DNA of 64,000 nucleotides from Nocardioides sp. CER19 (GTDB lineage Bacteria; Actinomycetota; Actinomycetes; Propionibacteriales; Nocardioidaceae): NCBI RefSeq assembly GCF_029846275.1, contig NZ_JARVWS010000002.1, positions 992,001 to 1,056,000 on the forward strand, written 5' to 3'. Of the stretch, positions 12,126 through 20,811 are shown in pieces; the stretch's first letter is position 1, and each line of letters opens with the position of its first letter. The notes beneath the pieces were generated by a model. The model did not search any database, was not told where the DNA came from, and saw only the letters and a program-made list of their open reading frames with translations. Made by a program: the position numbers and the translations under genes.

Positions 12126-12636
12126 AGGCGAACTCCAGCGCGGTGCACACCCAGCGGCCGTCGCGGCGCTCGAACCGGGCCGCGACGGCGCGCGAGCGCT
12201 GTCCGTAGCGCAGGTGCAGTCCCGCCTCGACGATCCCGGCGTCGACGAAGCAGGTCCGTACGCCGACGACGCGCGGCCGGACCGGCTGCACGCGTGCCTG
12301 GCCGGGCTGGTGACCGCCGGCGCGGGCGACGAGCTGGGCGCGGCGATTGAGGTCGGCGTACACCTCGGGCGAGGACCAGCGCAGCAGCTGGGTGGCCGGC
12401 CGGTCGCCGCCCACGATCTCGACGGCTGCCTGCGCGAACCGGCACGACCACGCCTCCGCCTCCCGGCGTGCCCGTCGGTCGATCCGCACCACGTCGGCGC
12501 CCCCGCCGGGGCGGGCGGCCCGGACCGTCGGCGGCTCCTGGCGGGGTTGGAGGGCCAGCGCCAGCGTGCCCTGCACGCTCGCGACCGGCGCCGACGGCGC
12601 GAGCGGGACCAGCGAGGTGCGGGACGGTTCGGTCAT
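12124..12636 (-). CDS. Rv3235-family (DUF6459-like) protein
   Basis: 170-residue protein resembling the actinobacterial Rv3235 family, encoded near secA1 and of unknown function. Variable, Pro/Arg-rich N-terminus (about 1-60), then a compact domain with RREAEAWSCRFAQAAVEIVG, TQLLRWSSPEVYADLNRR and, at the end, RVVGVRTCFVDAGIVEAG and AVAARFERRDGRWVCTALEF. The fold recalls small NTF2/DUF-type domains but I cannot confirm this. ATG start overlaps the stop of the upstream LysM gene (ATGA), so the two are co-translated. The stop codon lies in the palindromic repeat. Confidence 0.8.
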   Translation of the reverse strand: MTEPSRTSLVPLAPSAPVASVQGTLALALQPRQEPPTVRAARPGGGADVVRIDRRARREAEAWSCRFAQAAVEIVGGDRPATQLLRWSSPEVYADLNRRAQLVARAGGHQPGQARVQPVRPRVVGVRTCFVDAGIVEAGLHLRYGQRSRAVAARFERRDGRWVCTALEFA

Positions 12637-13238
12637 GACGGCTCCTCGAGGTGGTCGGGCAGCACCAGCTGCTGCCCCGGGTGGATGAGGGACGGGTCGT
12701 CGCCGACGACGACCCGGTTCTGCGTGTAGAGCTCGTGCCAGGCCGCCGTGATGGCGACGTCGTTCGCGTCGGGAGGGAGATGGCCGGCGGTGATCGCCCA
12801 CAGCGAGTCGCCGGGACGGACGACGACCACGCGGTGCGCCTCGGCGGGCAGGTCCATCGCCCGGGCGGGGAACGGCAGCCCGGCGACGACGACCGGCGGG
12901 CCGTGCTGCGGGTCGACCCCCGCAGTGGCGAGCGCGGGGCCTGCCGTCGCTGACAGGGCGACACCGCACGCCCCCAGCACGAGCCGGCGCAGGACGGCGG
13001 GGACGCCGGGCGCGGCGCGGGCAGCCGGCACGGGGGAGGCCAGGGCCTCGACGACGACGGCGACCGTGCACACCCACGCCCAGATCGCGCACGCCGCGGC
13101 CACCGCCGCGCACCCGCCCACCAGGGCGCCCTCGAAGCCCGGGCCGCGGTCGACGACGGTCGGGAGCAGCAGGCGCAGCGCCGCCGCGGCCAGCCCGGTC
13201 GCGGCCAGCAGGACGAGGAAACAGCGCAACGGTCGCAT
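12633..13238 (-). CDS. Membrane protein with C-terminal LysM domain
   Basis: 201 residues. Hydrophobic segments at about 5-25, 38-62 and 83-108 suggest two or three membrane spans, followed by an extracytoplasmic tail carrying one LysM peptidoglycan-binding domain (VVVVRPGDSLWAITAGHLPP to LIHPGQQLVLPDHL). Likely a cell-wall-contacting membrane protein; enzymatic activity is not apparent. ATG at 13238 has GGAAGG nearby on the coding strand; an upstream extension to about 13367 is implausible. Co-translated with the Rv3235-like gene. This LysM plus Rv3235 pairing next to secA recurs in actinobacteria as far as I recall. Confidence 0.82.
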   Translation of the reverse strand: MRPLRCFLVLLAATGLAAAALRLLLPTVVDRGPGFEGALVGGCAAVAAACAIWAWVCTVAVVVEALASPVPAARAAPGVPAVLRRLVLGACGVALSATAGPALATAGVDPQHGPPVVVAGLPFPARAMDLPAEAHRVVVVRPGDSLWAITAGHLPPDANDVAITAAWHELYTQNRVVVGDDPSLIHPGQQLVLPDHLEEPS

Positions 13239-13380
13239 AGGACGCACCTTCCGAGATGTGTGCGTTTGCTTGTGTTTGCCATTGAAAGGTGCGATTAGCC
13301 GATCGTCAATGGCCAGGTCGCCGGGTTGTGGAAGGAGTGCGTTCAGGCTCGGTTCATGCTGATGCACTTACCGTCGTTCC

Positions 13381-14889
13381 ATGCGACGCAGGGAGGTGAC
13401 GACGCGAGCGGGCGGGTACCCCGTCCCCATCCGAACCGCGCTGCGCCTTCCCCTGATCTCGACCGTCGTCCTCGCTCTGGGGACGGCGGTGCTTCGGCTG
13501 CCCTACCTGCACCGACCACTCTCGCCCGACGAAGGCGGCTTCCTCCTCCTCGCCGGCCAGTGGTCGCCGGGTTCCTCGGTCTACGGCGACTACTGGGTCG
13601 ACCGGCCGCCCCTCCTCATCGGGATCTTCGAGCTGGCCGGCTGGCTCGGCGGCGGAGCCGGCCTGCGCGCCCTCGGCATGGTCGCCGTGGCGGTCTCGGT
13701 CGTGCTCGCCGGGGTGATCGGCCGCCTCGCCGCGCCCGGACGCCGGTGGGCGGCGACGCTGACCGCGGCGACTGCGGCGGTCTTCCTCTCGACGCCGCTG
13801 TTCGGCACCCGCGAGGTCAACGGCGAGATGCTCGCCGTCCCGTTCGTCCTCGCCGGACTCGTGGCGGTGCTGCACGCGGTCACGACCGAGTCCCGAGCCA
13901 CGGGCTGGTGGGCAGGTGCCGGGATCCTGGCCGTCTGCGCGGTCGCGGTGAAGCAGAACATGGCCGACGTCGTCGTGGCCGGCGCGGTCGCGCTGATGTG
14001 GCAGGCGCGGGCGCGCGGGCTGCGCCGGACGGCGTACGACGCCCTGGCGGCTGTGGCGGGCGGCGTCGCTGCGCTGGTCGCGTTCCTGGCCTGGGCCGAG
14101 GCCCGCGGCACCGAGCCGCGGGCGCTGTGGGACGCCGCGGTGTCGTTCCGGTTCGAGGCGGCGTCGGTGATCTCCACCGACGACCCGCACAACACCACCG
14201 ACCGGCTGCGCGGCCTGGTGCGAGCCTTCCGGCTCAGCGGAGCGCCCCTGCTGCTCCTGCTGCCGCTGCTGCCGTTCCCGCGCGCCCGCGAGCGGGGCTG
14301 CCTCCCGTTCGTCGCCGCTGCCGTGCTCCTGTGGGAGATGGTGGGCGTGGCGGGCGGTGGCAGCTACTGGTGGCACTACCTGATCGGCCTGGTCCCGGGA
14401 CTCGTCCTCCTCGTGGCGGCGCTCGCGCGGCACCGTCCGGGCCTCCAGGTGCCGGTCGTGGCGGTGCTGGCGCTCGCCGTGGTCATGGCGGTGCACACCG
14501 CCGTGTTCCACCCGGGGCCGAGTCGCGAGGCGCGTGAGAACGAGGCAGCAGGGGCCTACCTCGCCGCCCACGCCCGTCCCGGCGATACGGGCGTCGTGGC
14601 CTTCGGCGTGCCGTCGATCCTGCAGCGGGCAGGCCTGGAGAGCCCCTACCGCTACCTCTGGAGCCTGCCCGTGCGGGTCCGGGACCCGGAGCTCACGGAG
14701 CTGACCCGCGTGCTCGAGAGCCGCGACCGGCCGGACTGGGTGGTCGTGGCCGGAGACACCCTCGAGACCTGGGGCGTCGACCCGGCCCGCGCGCAGCAGG
14801 TGCTCAACACGCGCTACCGGGCCGACGTGACGATCGGCCGCTGGCACCTGTTCCACGTCATGACGGGTCGTGGCACCCTGAGCGGGTGA
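13381..14889 (+). CDS. Polytopic membrane protein, GT39/PMT-like glycosyltransferase
   Basis: 502-residue integral membrane protein. LPYLHRPLSPDEGGFLLLAG with the Asp-Glu pair in the first extracytoplasmic loop is typical of PMT/ArnT-type (GT-C fold) lipid-linked sugar transferases, and DYWVDRPPLLIGIFELAGWL matches the DRPPL-type motif. At least nine hydrophobic segments follow; the C-terminal 120 residues are soluble. Donor and acceptor are unknown. The exact start is uncertain: AGGGAGG lies inside the first codons, so translation may begin slightly downstream. Overlaps the next gene by GTGA. Confidence 0.78.
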   Translation: MRRREVTTRAGGYPVPIRTALRLPLISTVVLALGTAVLRLPYLHRPLSPDEGGFLLLAGQWSPGSSVYGDYWVDRPPLLIGIFELAGWLGGGAGLRALGMVAVAVSVVLAGVIGRLAAPGRRWAATLTAATAAVFLSTPLFGTREVNGEMLAVPFVLAGLVAVLHAVTTESRATGWWAGAGILAVCAVAVKQNMADVVVAGAVALMWQARARGLRRTAYDALAAVAGGVAALVAFLAWAEARGTEPRALWDAAVSFRFEAASVISTDDPHNTTDRLRGLVRAFRLSGAPLLLLLPLLPFPRARERGCLPFVAAAVLLWEMVGVAGGGSYWWHYLIGLVPGLVLLVAALARHRPGLQVPVVAVLALAVVMAVHTAVFHPGPSREARENEAAGAYLAAHARPGDTGVVAFGVPSILQRAGLESPYRYLWSLPVRVRDPELTELTRVLESRDRPDWVVVAGDTLETWGVDPARAQQVLNTRYRADVTIGRWHLFHVMTGRGTLSG

Positions 14890-15422
14890 CCTGGGAGGAG
14901 GAGCTCTTCCAGCTCTTCGACGACCTCGAGGGGCAGGCGTCGGCGTCCTTCGCCCTCGAGCGTGAGGCCGAGCTCGCCGACCGACGCCGGGCCGAGTACC
15001 AGCAGGTGACGCTGGCCGGCCGTCTGATGGCCTCGCTCGACCGGGAGCTGACGCTCGAGGTAACGGGCGTCGGCGCTGTCTCCGGCGTCCTCGAGCGGGT
15101 CGCCACCGGGTGGCTCGTCCTCCGCGGCGCCGGTCAGGACTGGGTCGTCAGGGACGCGGCGGTGACGGCCGTCCGCGGGGCGAGCGAGCGGGCGCTTCCG
15201 GCGGTCGCCTGGCCAGCCGTCGCCGCGCTCGGTGTCGGCTCAGCGCTGCGGCGCCTCGCCGACGCGGGGGAGCGATGCGTCTTCCACGGCACGGACGGCA
15301 GCCGGCACGAGGGCGTGGCCCGTCGGGTCGGAGGAGACTTCGTCGAGGTGGCGGTGGGGGAGCCGGCCCAGCTGGTGCTGGTGCCGTTCGGCACCCTCGC
15401 GGCCGTGCAGAGCCGCGACTAG
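14886..15422 (+). CDS. Conserved actinobacterial hypothetical protein
   Basis: 178 residues, not assigned to a named family. N-terminus is acidic and probably helical (EEELFQLFDDLEGQASASFA, EREAELADRRRAEYQQV); the rest alternates short strands (LTLEVTGVGAVSGVLERVA, GWLVLRGAGQDWVVRDAAV), with no signal peptide or membrane span. Similar proteins are seen in many actinobacteria as uncharacterised conserved genes. GTG start overlaps the preceding TGA, so it is coupled to the membrane transferase gene. Confidence 0.72.
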   Translation: MTWEEELFQLFDDLEGQASASFALEREAELADRRRAEYQQVTLAGRLMASLDRELTLEVTGVGAVSGVLERVATGWLVLRGAGQDWVVRDAAVTAVRGASERALPAVAWPAVAALGVGSALRRLADAGERCVFHGTDGSRHEGVARRVGGDFVEVAVGEPAQLVLVPFGTLAAVQSRD

Positions 15423-15450
15423 CCGTACCGCTCGCGGCCGACCCCGAACC

Positions 15451-15474
15451 GGCTACCTGACCGGCTACCTGACC
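15451..15474. repeat. 12-bp direct repeat beside tatB stop
   Basis: GGCTACCTGACC occurs at 15451-15462 and 15463-15474, with a partial third copy (GGTTAC) running into the tatB stop codon at 15477-15479. A simple slippage-type repeat in the 54-bp gap between convergent genes. Confidence 0.8.
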
Positions 15475-15476
15475 GG

Positions 15477-15818
15477 TTACGTCGCGTCGGCGTCGTACGG
15501 CGGCCGCTCGCCGTCGCGCAGCGGCCGCTGTCGGACCGCCGCCTGCGCGGCGGCGATCTCGTCGAGGTCGGCCTCGGCGAGCACGGCGTCGATCTGCTTG
15601 CGGATGAACACGCGCGGGTCGAGGTCGCGCAGCTCGAGGTCGGAGTACTCGGGTCCGAGCTCGTCGCGCAGCTGGTCGCGGGCGCCGTCGGCGAACTGCT
15701 TGGCGCGGCGGATGAACCGACCCGCCTGTCGTGCGAAGTCGGGCAGCCGCTCCGGCCCGAACACGAAGATCGCCACGATGACGATGACTGCCAGCTCAGG
15801 CAGCCCGATACCGAACAC
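15477..15818 (-). CDS. tatB: Twin-arginine translocase subunit TatB
   Basis: 113-residue TatA/B-type protein: a single N-terminal membrane helix starting MFGIGLPELAVIVIVAIFVF, the hinge FGPERLP, then an amphipathic helix (DFARQAGRFIRRAKQFADGA) and a charged tail. The Glu in LPE and the longer tail favour TatB over TatA. TatB forms the TatBC receptor for folded RR-signal proteins. GTG start at 15818 lies 3 bp after the mrp stop, so mrp-tatB form an operon. No tatA or tatC is adjacent. Confidence 0.92.
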   Translation of the reverse strand: MFGIGLPELAVIVIVAIFVFGPERLPDFARQAGRFIRRAKQFADGARDQLRDELGPEYSDLELRDLDPRVFIRKQIDAVLAEADLDEIAAAQAAVRQRPLRDGERPPYDADAT

Positions 15819-15821
15819 GTA

Positions 15822-16976
15822 CTAGAACTTACTCGTCGGGGTGAGGCCGAGCTGCATTCCTGCCAAACCTCGTGAGCGACCGGCGAGTCGTTCCGCGACC
15901 TGGAGGAGCTCGGCGGCCGCAGCGGCGGTCGGGTCGGCCTCGACGACGGGCTTGCCGACGTCGCCGCCCTCGCGCAGCGACGGCTCGAGCGGGATCTGGC
16001 CGAGCAGGGGCACCTGGGTGCCGAACCGCTTCGACAGGGTGTCGGCAACGCGGGCGCCGCCGCCGGAGCCGAAGACGTCGATCTTGTGCTCGGGGCCGCA
16101 GTGCGGGCAGACCAGGAAGGACATGTTCTCGACGACGCCCACGACCCGCTGGTGCATCATCTCGGCCATCGTGCCGGCGCGCTCGGCGACCTCCGCGGCC
16201 GCCTCCTGCGGGGTCGTGACGACGAGGATCTCGGCGTTCGGCAGGTGCTGGCCGAGCGAGATCGCGATGTCGCCGGTGCCCGGGGGCAGGTCGAGGAGCA
16301 GCACGTCGAGGTCGCCCCAGTAGACGTCGGCGAGCATCTGCACGAGCGCCCGGTCGAGCATCGGACCGCGCCAGGCGACGACCTGGTCGCGCCGCGGCTT
16401 GAGCATGCCGATGGAGATCACCGAGACGCCGGAGGGCGTCGGGACGGGCATGATGAGGTCGTCGACCTGGGTCGGCCGGGCGTCGGCCACACCGAGCATG
16501 GCGGGCACCGAGTGGCCGTAGATGTCGGCATCGACGAGGCCGACCTTGAGACCCTGACGCGCCATCGCGACGGCGAGGTTGACCGTGACGGACGACTTGC
16601 CGACGCCGCCCTTGCCGGACGCGATCGCGAAGACCTTGGTGAGCGAGCCGGGCTTGGCGAAGGGGATCTCGCGCTGCACCGCGCCGCCGGAGAGGGAGTT
16701 GCGCATCTCGGCGCGCTGCTCGGCCGTCATCACGCCCAGCTCGAGGTCGACCGCCGTCACGCCGTCGACCTTGTCGAGGGCGGCCGTGACGTCGCGGTTG
16801 ATGGTGTCCTTGAGTGGACAGCCGGCGACGGTGAGCAGCACCTTCGCGTGGACGACCCCGGAGTCGTCCACGGACACGGAGTCGACCATGCCGAGCTCGG
16901 TGATCGGGCGCTTGATCTCAGGATCGTTGACGGTCGCCAGCGCAGCGCTGACGCGGTCGAGAAGGGTGCTGCTCAC
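15822..16976 (-). CDS. mrp: Mrp/NBP35-family iron-sulfur carrier ATPase
   Basis: 384 residues. N-terminal MIP18/DUF59-like domain (about 1-95; AGCPLKDTINRDV) fused to a Mrp P-loop ATPase domain with the deviant Walker A GKGGVGKSS (about 121-129), Walker B LLLDLPPGTGDIA, and the conserved CPHC pair that bridges an Fe-S cluster between subunits. Role: cluster carrier for apo-proteins. GTG at 16976 is preferred over the TTG at 16985 because MSSTLLDRV resembles family starts. The gene lies 11 bp after the DUF1003 stop, forming part of a minus-strand array with tatB, as in M. tuberculosis Rv1224-Rv1232c. Confidence 0.94.
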   Translation of the reverse strand: MSSTLLDRVSAALATVNDPEIKRPITELGMVDSVSVDDSGVVHAKVLLTVAGCPLKDTINRDVTAALDKVDGVTAVDLELGVMTAEQRAEMRNSLSGGAVQREIPFAKPGSLTKVFAIASGKGGVGKSSVTVNLAVAMARQGLKVGLVDADIYGHSVPAMLGVADARPTQVDDLIMPVPTPSGVSVISIGMLKPRRDQVVAWRGPMLDRALVQMLADVYWGDLDVLLLDLPPGTGDIAISLGQHLPNAEILVVTTPQEAAAEVAERAGTMAEMMHQRVVGVVENMSFLVCPHCGPEHKIDVFGSGGGARVADTLSKRFGTQVPLLGQIPLEPSLREGGDVGKPVVEADPTAAAAAELLQVAERLAGRSRGLAGMQLGLTPTSKF

Positions 16977-16987
16977 GAGCCCCAAGC

Positions 16988-17527
16988 CTACGTGGTGGGG
17001 CGATCCAGCTCCGAGTCAGTCTCCTCACCGATTTCGTCTGTTCCGTCACGTCGCTCGTCCAGCTCCTGCAGGAGGGCCCGCAGCTCCGAGCGCAGGTAGT
17101 CGCGAGTGGCGACCTCGCCCAGCGCCATGCGCAGAGAGGCGACCTCGCGGGCGAGGAACTCCATGTCTGCCTGCGCCTGCGCGTTCACCCGGCGGTCCTG
17201 CTCGGCGATCACGCGGTCACGGTCCTCCTGGCGGTTCTGCGCGAGCAGGATCAGCGGAGCGGCGTACGACGCCTGCAGGCTGAGCATCAGCGTGAGGAAG
17301 ATGAACGGGTAGGTGTCGAACCGCTCGGGGCTGATGTTCCAGAGGATCCAGACGATGACGAAGGCGGTCATCCAGAGGAGGAACCGCGCGGTGCCCATGT
17401 AGCGCGCGAACTTCTCCGCGAAACGACCGAACGCGTCCGGGCTGAGGCTGGGCCGGCGGACGAGCTGGCGGCGGACCTCGCGCGGGGTGTCGAGCCGGGC
17501 GCGGGGCTCGGAGCGGTTCTCAGGCAT
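16988..17527 (-). CDS. DUF1003 membrane protein
   Basis: 179-residue DUF1003 protein. Basic N-terminus, ESxRF-like RFAEKFARYMGTARFLLW, two transmembrane helices (about 50-68 and 76-98, FVIVWILWNI and PFIFLTLMLSLQASYAAPLI), the conserved motif LAQNRQEDRDR just after, then a long coiled-coil-like C-terminus. Function unknown. The ATG overlaps the 3' end of the MgtE_N/CBS gene by 8 bp, and the pair recurs in other actinobacteria, hinting at a shared role in ion or membrane homeostasis. Confidence 0.9.
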   Translation of the reverse strand: MPENRSEPRARLDTPREVRRQLVRRPSLSPDAFGRFAEKFARYMGTARFLLWMTAFVIVWILWNISPERFDTYPFIFLTLMLSLQASYAAPLILLAQNRQEDRDRVIAEQDRRVNAQAQADMEFLAREVASLRMALGEVATRDYLRSELRALLQELDERRDGTDEIGEETDSELDRPTT

Positions 17528-18779
17528 GCCGCACCGCCCGGTCGCGCCAGTTCTCGGGGAGCATGTGGTCGAGCAGGTCGTCGACGGTCACGGCGCCGAC
17601 CAGGTGGCCCGCCTCGTCGATGACCGGCGCCGCGACGAGGTTGTAGGTCGCCAGGTGCGCCGCGACCTCGTCGAGGGTGTTATCGGGCCGGAGCGACTCG
17701 AGCTCGCTGTCGAGGGCGCCGGCCACCAGCGTGGACGGTGGTTCGCGCAGCAGCCGTTGGATGTGGGCCACGCCCAGGAACTTGCCGGTCGGGGTCTCCA
17801 ACGGCGGCCGGCAGACGTAGACGAGCGCGGCCAGCGCCGGCGTCAGCTCCGGGTTGCGCACGTGGGCGAGCGCGTCGGCGATCGTGGCGTCAGGGCCGAG
17901 GATGACCGGTTCGGGCGTCATCATCGCGCCCGCGGTGTTCTCCTCGTAGGACATCAGCCGCCGGACGTCCTCGGCCTCCTCGGGCTCCATCAGCTCGAGC
18001 AGGGTGGCGGCCGTCTCCGGCGGGAGGTCGGCGATCAGGTCGGCGGCGTCCTCAGGGGACATCTCCTCGAGGACGTCGGCGGCGCGCTCGGAGCCGAGGA
18101 GCGCGACGATCTCGACCTGGTCGTCCTCGGGCAGCTCCTCGAGGACCTCAGCGAGGCGCTCGTCGTCGAGTCCCGCGACCACCTGGTGACGCCGCTCGGC
18201 GGGTAGGTCGTGGATCATGTGGGCCGCGTCCGCCGGCCGCATCTCGTTGATGGCGTGCAGCAGGTGGGTCGCCGGCTGGGTGGGGGAGCGGCGGGTCAGC
18301 CCGATGACGTCGCTCCACTCGACGACGTGGGTCTGCCCGCGCCGGCGCAGGGCGGCGCGTCCCTTCGAGGCCTGCTCCTCAACCGCGACCCGGGAGAGCA
18401 CCCAGTCGCGGTTGCGGGCCTGCTCCATCGCGACGTCGTAGACCGTGCCGGTCACGCCGCTGCTGACGATCGTGACCTGCCGGTCGAGCATCTGCCCGAT
18501 CACCAGCGTCTCGGTCGAGCGCTGCTCGAAGCGGCGCATGTTGAGCAGGCCTGTCGTGTAGACCTGGCCGGCGTCGACGTTGGTCACCCGCGTCATCGGC
18601 AGGAACACCCGGCGCCGTCCGAAGACCTCGGCGACCAGGCCGAGCACGCGTGGCTGGCTGCCCTCGATCCGCAGCGTCACCACGACGTCGCGCACCTTGC
18701 CGACCTGGTCGCCTTGGGGGTCGAAGATCGGCAGGCCGACGAGGCGGGCCAGGAAGACGCGGGACGGGGTGGTGCTCAC
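17520..18779 (-). CDS. PRC-barrel/MgtE_N/CBS-domain protein without membrane part
   Basis: 419 residues. N-terminal PRC-barrel-like repeat region (about 1-160; VGLPIFDPQGDQVGKVRDVV), an MgtE_N superhelical domain (about 185-290; repeated DLPAERRHQVVAGLDDERLA, EVLEELPEDDQVEI) and a CBS pair (about 290-410; MSYEENTAGAMMTPEPVI, AAPVIDEAGHLVGAVTVDDL). The five-helix Mg2+ channel of true MgtE is missing, so this is a soluble sensor-like relative, as in M. tuberculosis Rv1232c. GTG start. It overlaps the DUF1003 gene and is the head of the mrp-tatB array. Confidence 0.88.
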   Translation of the reverse strand: MSTTPSRVFLARLVGLPIFDPQGDQVGKVRDVVVTLRIEGSQPRVLGLVAEVFGRRRVFLPMTRVTNVDAGQVYTTGLLNMRRFEQRSTETLVIGQMLDRQVTIVSSGVTGTVYDVAMEQARNRDWVLSRVAVEEQASKGRAALRRRGQTHVVEWSDVIGLTRRSPTQPATHLLHAINEMRPADAAHMIHDLPAERRHQVVAGLDDERLAEVLEELPEDDQVEIVALLGSERAADVLEEMSPEDAADLIADLPPETAATLLELMEPEEAEDVRRLMSYEENTAGAMMTPEPVILGPDATIADALAHVRNPELTPALAALVYVCRPPLETPTGKFLGVAHIQRLLREPPSTLVAGALDSELESLRPDNTLDEVAAHLATYNLVAAPVIDEAGHLVGAVTVDDLLDHMLPENWRDRAVRHA

Positions 18780-18802
18780 AGGTGAACGCTAGCGGTCGGG
18801 TG

Positions 18803-20707
18803 TCAGGGCGTGACGAAGACGTTGAAGTCCTGCGTCGTCCGCGTCCGGCTGCCGGCGACGACCGGGTAGCCGAGCACGCCGGTGACCAGGTTCGCCACGT
18901 CGGCCGTCCGGATCGGCTGTGCGCCGGTGTAGCCGACCCGCGACGAGGCGGGCGAGCGGTAGGCCGGGTTGAGGTGGTAGAGGTCGGTCGCGGCCGGCAC
19001 GCCGTGGCCCCAGACGACGAACGGCACCTGGTAGTTGGTCAGCGCCGTCCCCTGGGCCGCCCGACGGTGGCCGCCGGAGTCGGCGGTGAGCACGACCAGC
19101 GTCGAGCGGGCGAGCCTCGGGTTGCGGTGGATCGCGGTCAAGATGCCGCCGATCCTCTTGTCGAGCCTCGTGAGCTCCTTCAGGTAGGACCGGCTGAGGA
19201 AGCCGCTCTTCTGCCCCGTGGTCCGCAGCCCCTCGAACTGGACGACCGACACGGTCCGTGCGTGCCGCTTGAGCTGGGCATTGAGCACCTTGGCGGCCGA
19301 TGTGTCGCTCGAACGCACGCTGGCGACGCTGAGCTTGGCCTTGCCGAAGGCCACCCCCTGCCGGTCCTTGGCGCCGTGGGCGGCGTCGTAGGAGCGCCTG
19401 ACCAGGGCCGCGGAGGCGTCGGACGAGGTGAAGCTGGTCGAGCCGCCCCAGTCGTGGACCGAGTCGAAGAGGGTGGGCACGTAGTGGCCGGTGGCCGCGC
19501 GGACGGTCGCGCGCCCCTTCCGGTGGGGCTGGTCCTTCCGCCAGGTGACCCCGTGGCCGCCGTAGGGCTTCGCGGCGGGACGGCCCGAGAGCAGCGAGAC
19601 CAGGTTGGGCAGGCTCGCCGACGTCTCGGCGTCGGTGCGGGCGTTGAGGGTGGCCGCGCCGGCGGCCATCATGCGGCGGATCTGCGGGGCGTGGCGGGCG
19701 TAGCGGCCGGTGAGCGCCGCCGCCGGCAGGCCCTCGATGTCGAGCACGACGACGTGCTTGATCCCCGACCGCTGAGCTGCGAGCGGCTGGATGCTCGCGT
19801 CGGCGAACACCAGCGGGTGGTCGGTGGCCTGCTTGACGTACGGCGTCCGAAGCTGCTGGTAGCCGCTCCACACGACGTCGGACGTGCCGAGGATCCAGTC
19901 GATCTGCGGGGACGGCGGCAGCGTGCACGCGCTGGCGGTGCGAGTGCCGCCGTTCGCTGCGCGCAGGGTCGACTTGCCGGTGAAGCGGCAGTAGAAGCTC
20001 CGCCGGTCGTTCATGTCGCCGGTGAACACGATCGGAATGCTGGGGTGCTGGGCCCGCAGCGCGTTGAACGTCCGCGCCTGGATGTCGACCGACTGGTCGC
20101 GGTAGCGCTGCGCGTCGCCCTGGGTGTCGGCCGGGTTGTGGGTGTTGGTGACGTAGACCTGCTGTCCGGTGATCCGGTTCTGCAGCAGCACGATCGGCTT
20201 CGGCACGTTCTTGCCGCGGAAGTAGGGGGCGTCGTAGTAGGTCTCCGACAGGGCCGTCCAGCGGTCCTTGCGCCAGGCGATGCTGTTGCCGTCGACGTTC
20301 ACGCTGTAGCTGCCGTCGGTGCGGCCCGGGAAGATGTCGTAGGTGGCGCCCATCTCGGCCTTGAACTGGGCGATCTGCGGATACTGCATCTCCTGGAAGC
20401 CGATGATCTCGAGGCCGTTGGCGCGGATCAGCTGGTCGGCCATCTTCTGCCGCGTGGTGCCGTCCGCATAGCCCTTGCGGTCGCCGCCGGGCCCGGTGTG
20501 GCCGGCGCCGAGCACGTTGAACGTGCTCACCCGGAAGCGCGTGGGTCCCGGTGGCTGCGCCGCGAGCGAGACGTTGGCACTCGGCTCGAGGGCGGCGGTG
20601 GTGGCCGGTCCGTGCGCCACGACGAGCGTCGCGGCGGCGACGGCACCGACGGTGAGCGTGCCCGTGAGGGCGCCTCGGACGCGGAACGAGCGGGCTCGTC
20701 GGGTCAT
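18803..20707 (-). CDS. Secreted EEP-phosphatase/AlkP-like fusion protein
   Basis: 634 residues with an N-terminal signal/anchor (TRRARSFRVRG then a hydrophobic stretch about 12-40). Domain 1 (about 50-310) is an endonuclease/exonuclease/phosphatase fold: TFNVLGAGHT, IIGFQEMQ, NTHNPAD, FTGDMND, DWILG, TDHP. Domain 2 (about 325-634) resembles the alkaline phosphatase/nucleotide pyrophosphatase fold (VVVLDIEGLP, SLPNLVSLLSGR, VVLTADSGGH), but expected metal ligands look altered. ATG at 20707 is preceded by GGAGG; a longer upstream frame is unlikely. Probably acts outside the cell on phosphodiesters; substrate unknown. Confidence 0.83.
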   Translation of the reverse strand: MTRRARSFRVRGALTGTLTVGAVAAATLVVAHGPATTAALEPSANVSLAAQPPGPTRFRVSTFNVLGAGHTGPGGDRKGYADGTTRQKMADQLIRANGLEIIGFQEMQYPQIAQFKAEMGATYDIFPGRTDGSYSVNVDGNSIAWRKDRWTALSETYYDAPYFRGKNVPKPIVLLQNRITGQQVYVTNTHNPADTQGDAQRYRDQSVDIQARTFNALRAQHPSIPIVFTGDMNDRRSFYCRFTGKSTLRAANGGTRTASACTLPPSPQIDWILGTSDVVWSGYQQLRTPYVKQATDHPLVFADASIQPLAAQRSGIKHVVVLDIEGLPAAALTGRYARHAPQIRRMMAAGAATLNARTDAETSASLPNLVSLLSGRPAAKPYGGHGVTWRKDQPHRKGRATVRAATGHYVPTLFDSVHDWGGSTSFTSSDASAALVRRSYDAAHGAKDRQGVAFGKAKLSVASVRSSDTSAAKVLNAQLKRHARTVSVVQFEGLRTTGQKSGFLSRSYLKELTRLDKRIGGILTAIHRNPRLARSTLVVLTADSGGHRRAAQGTALTNYQVPFVVWGHGVPAATDLYHLNPAYRSPASSRVGYTGAQPIRTADVANLVTGVLGYPVVAGSRTRTTQDFNVFVTP

Positions 20708-20811
20708 CTGGGCCTCCGGGGAAGTCGGCAGCAGCGCATTGATACTAATGTGACTGGTGGGATTTGGGGTATGGGGCCGGCCGGTCACCGGTCATCGGTG
20801 ACAATGAGCCA

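Noticed and set aside
17520..18779. Magnesium transporter MgtE
   Set aside because: Only the cytosolic MgtE_N and CBS parts are present; no membrane helices follow, so it cannot be the channel itself.
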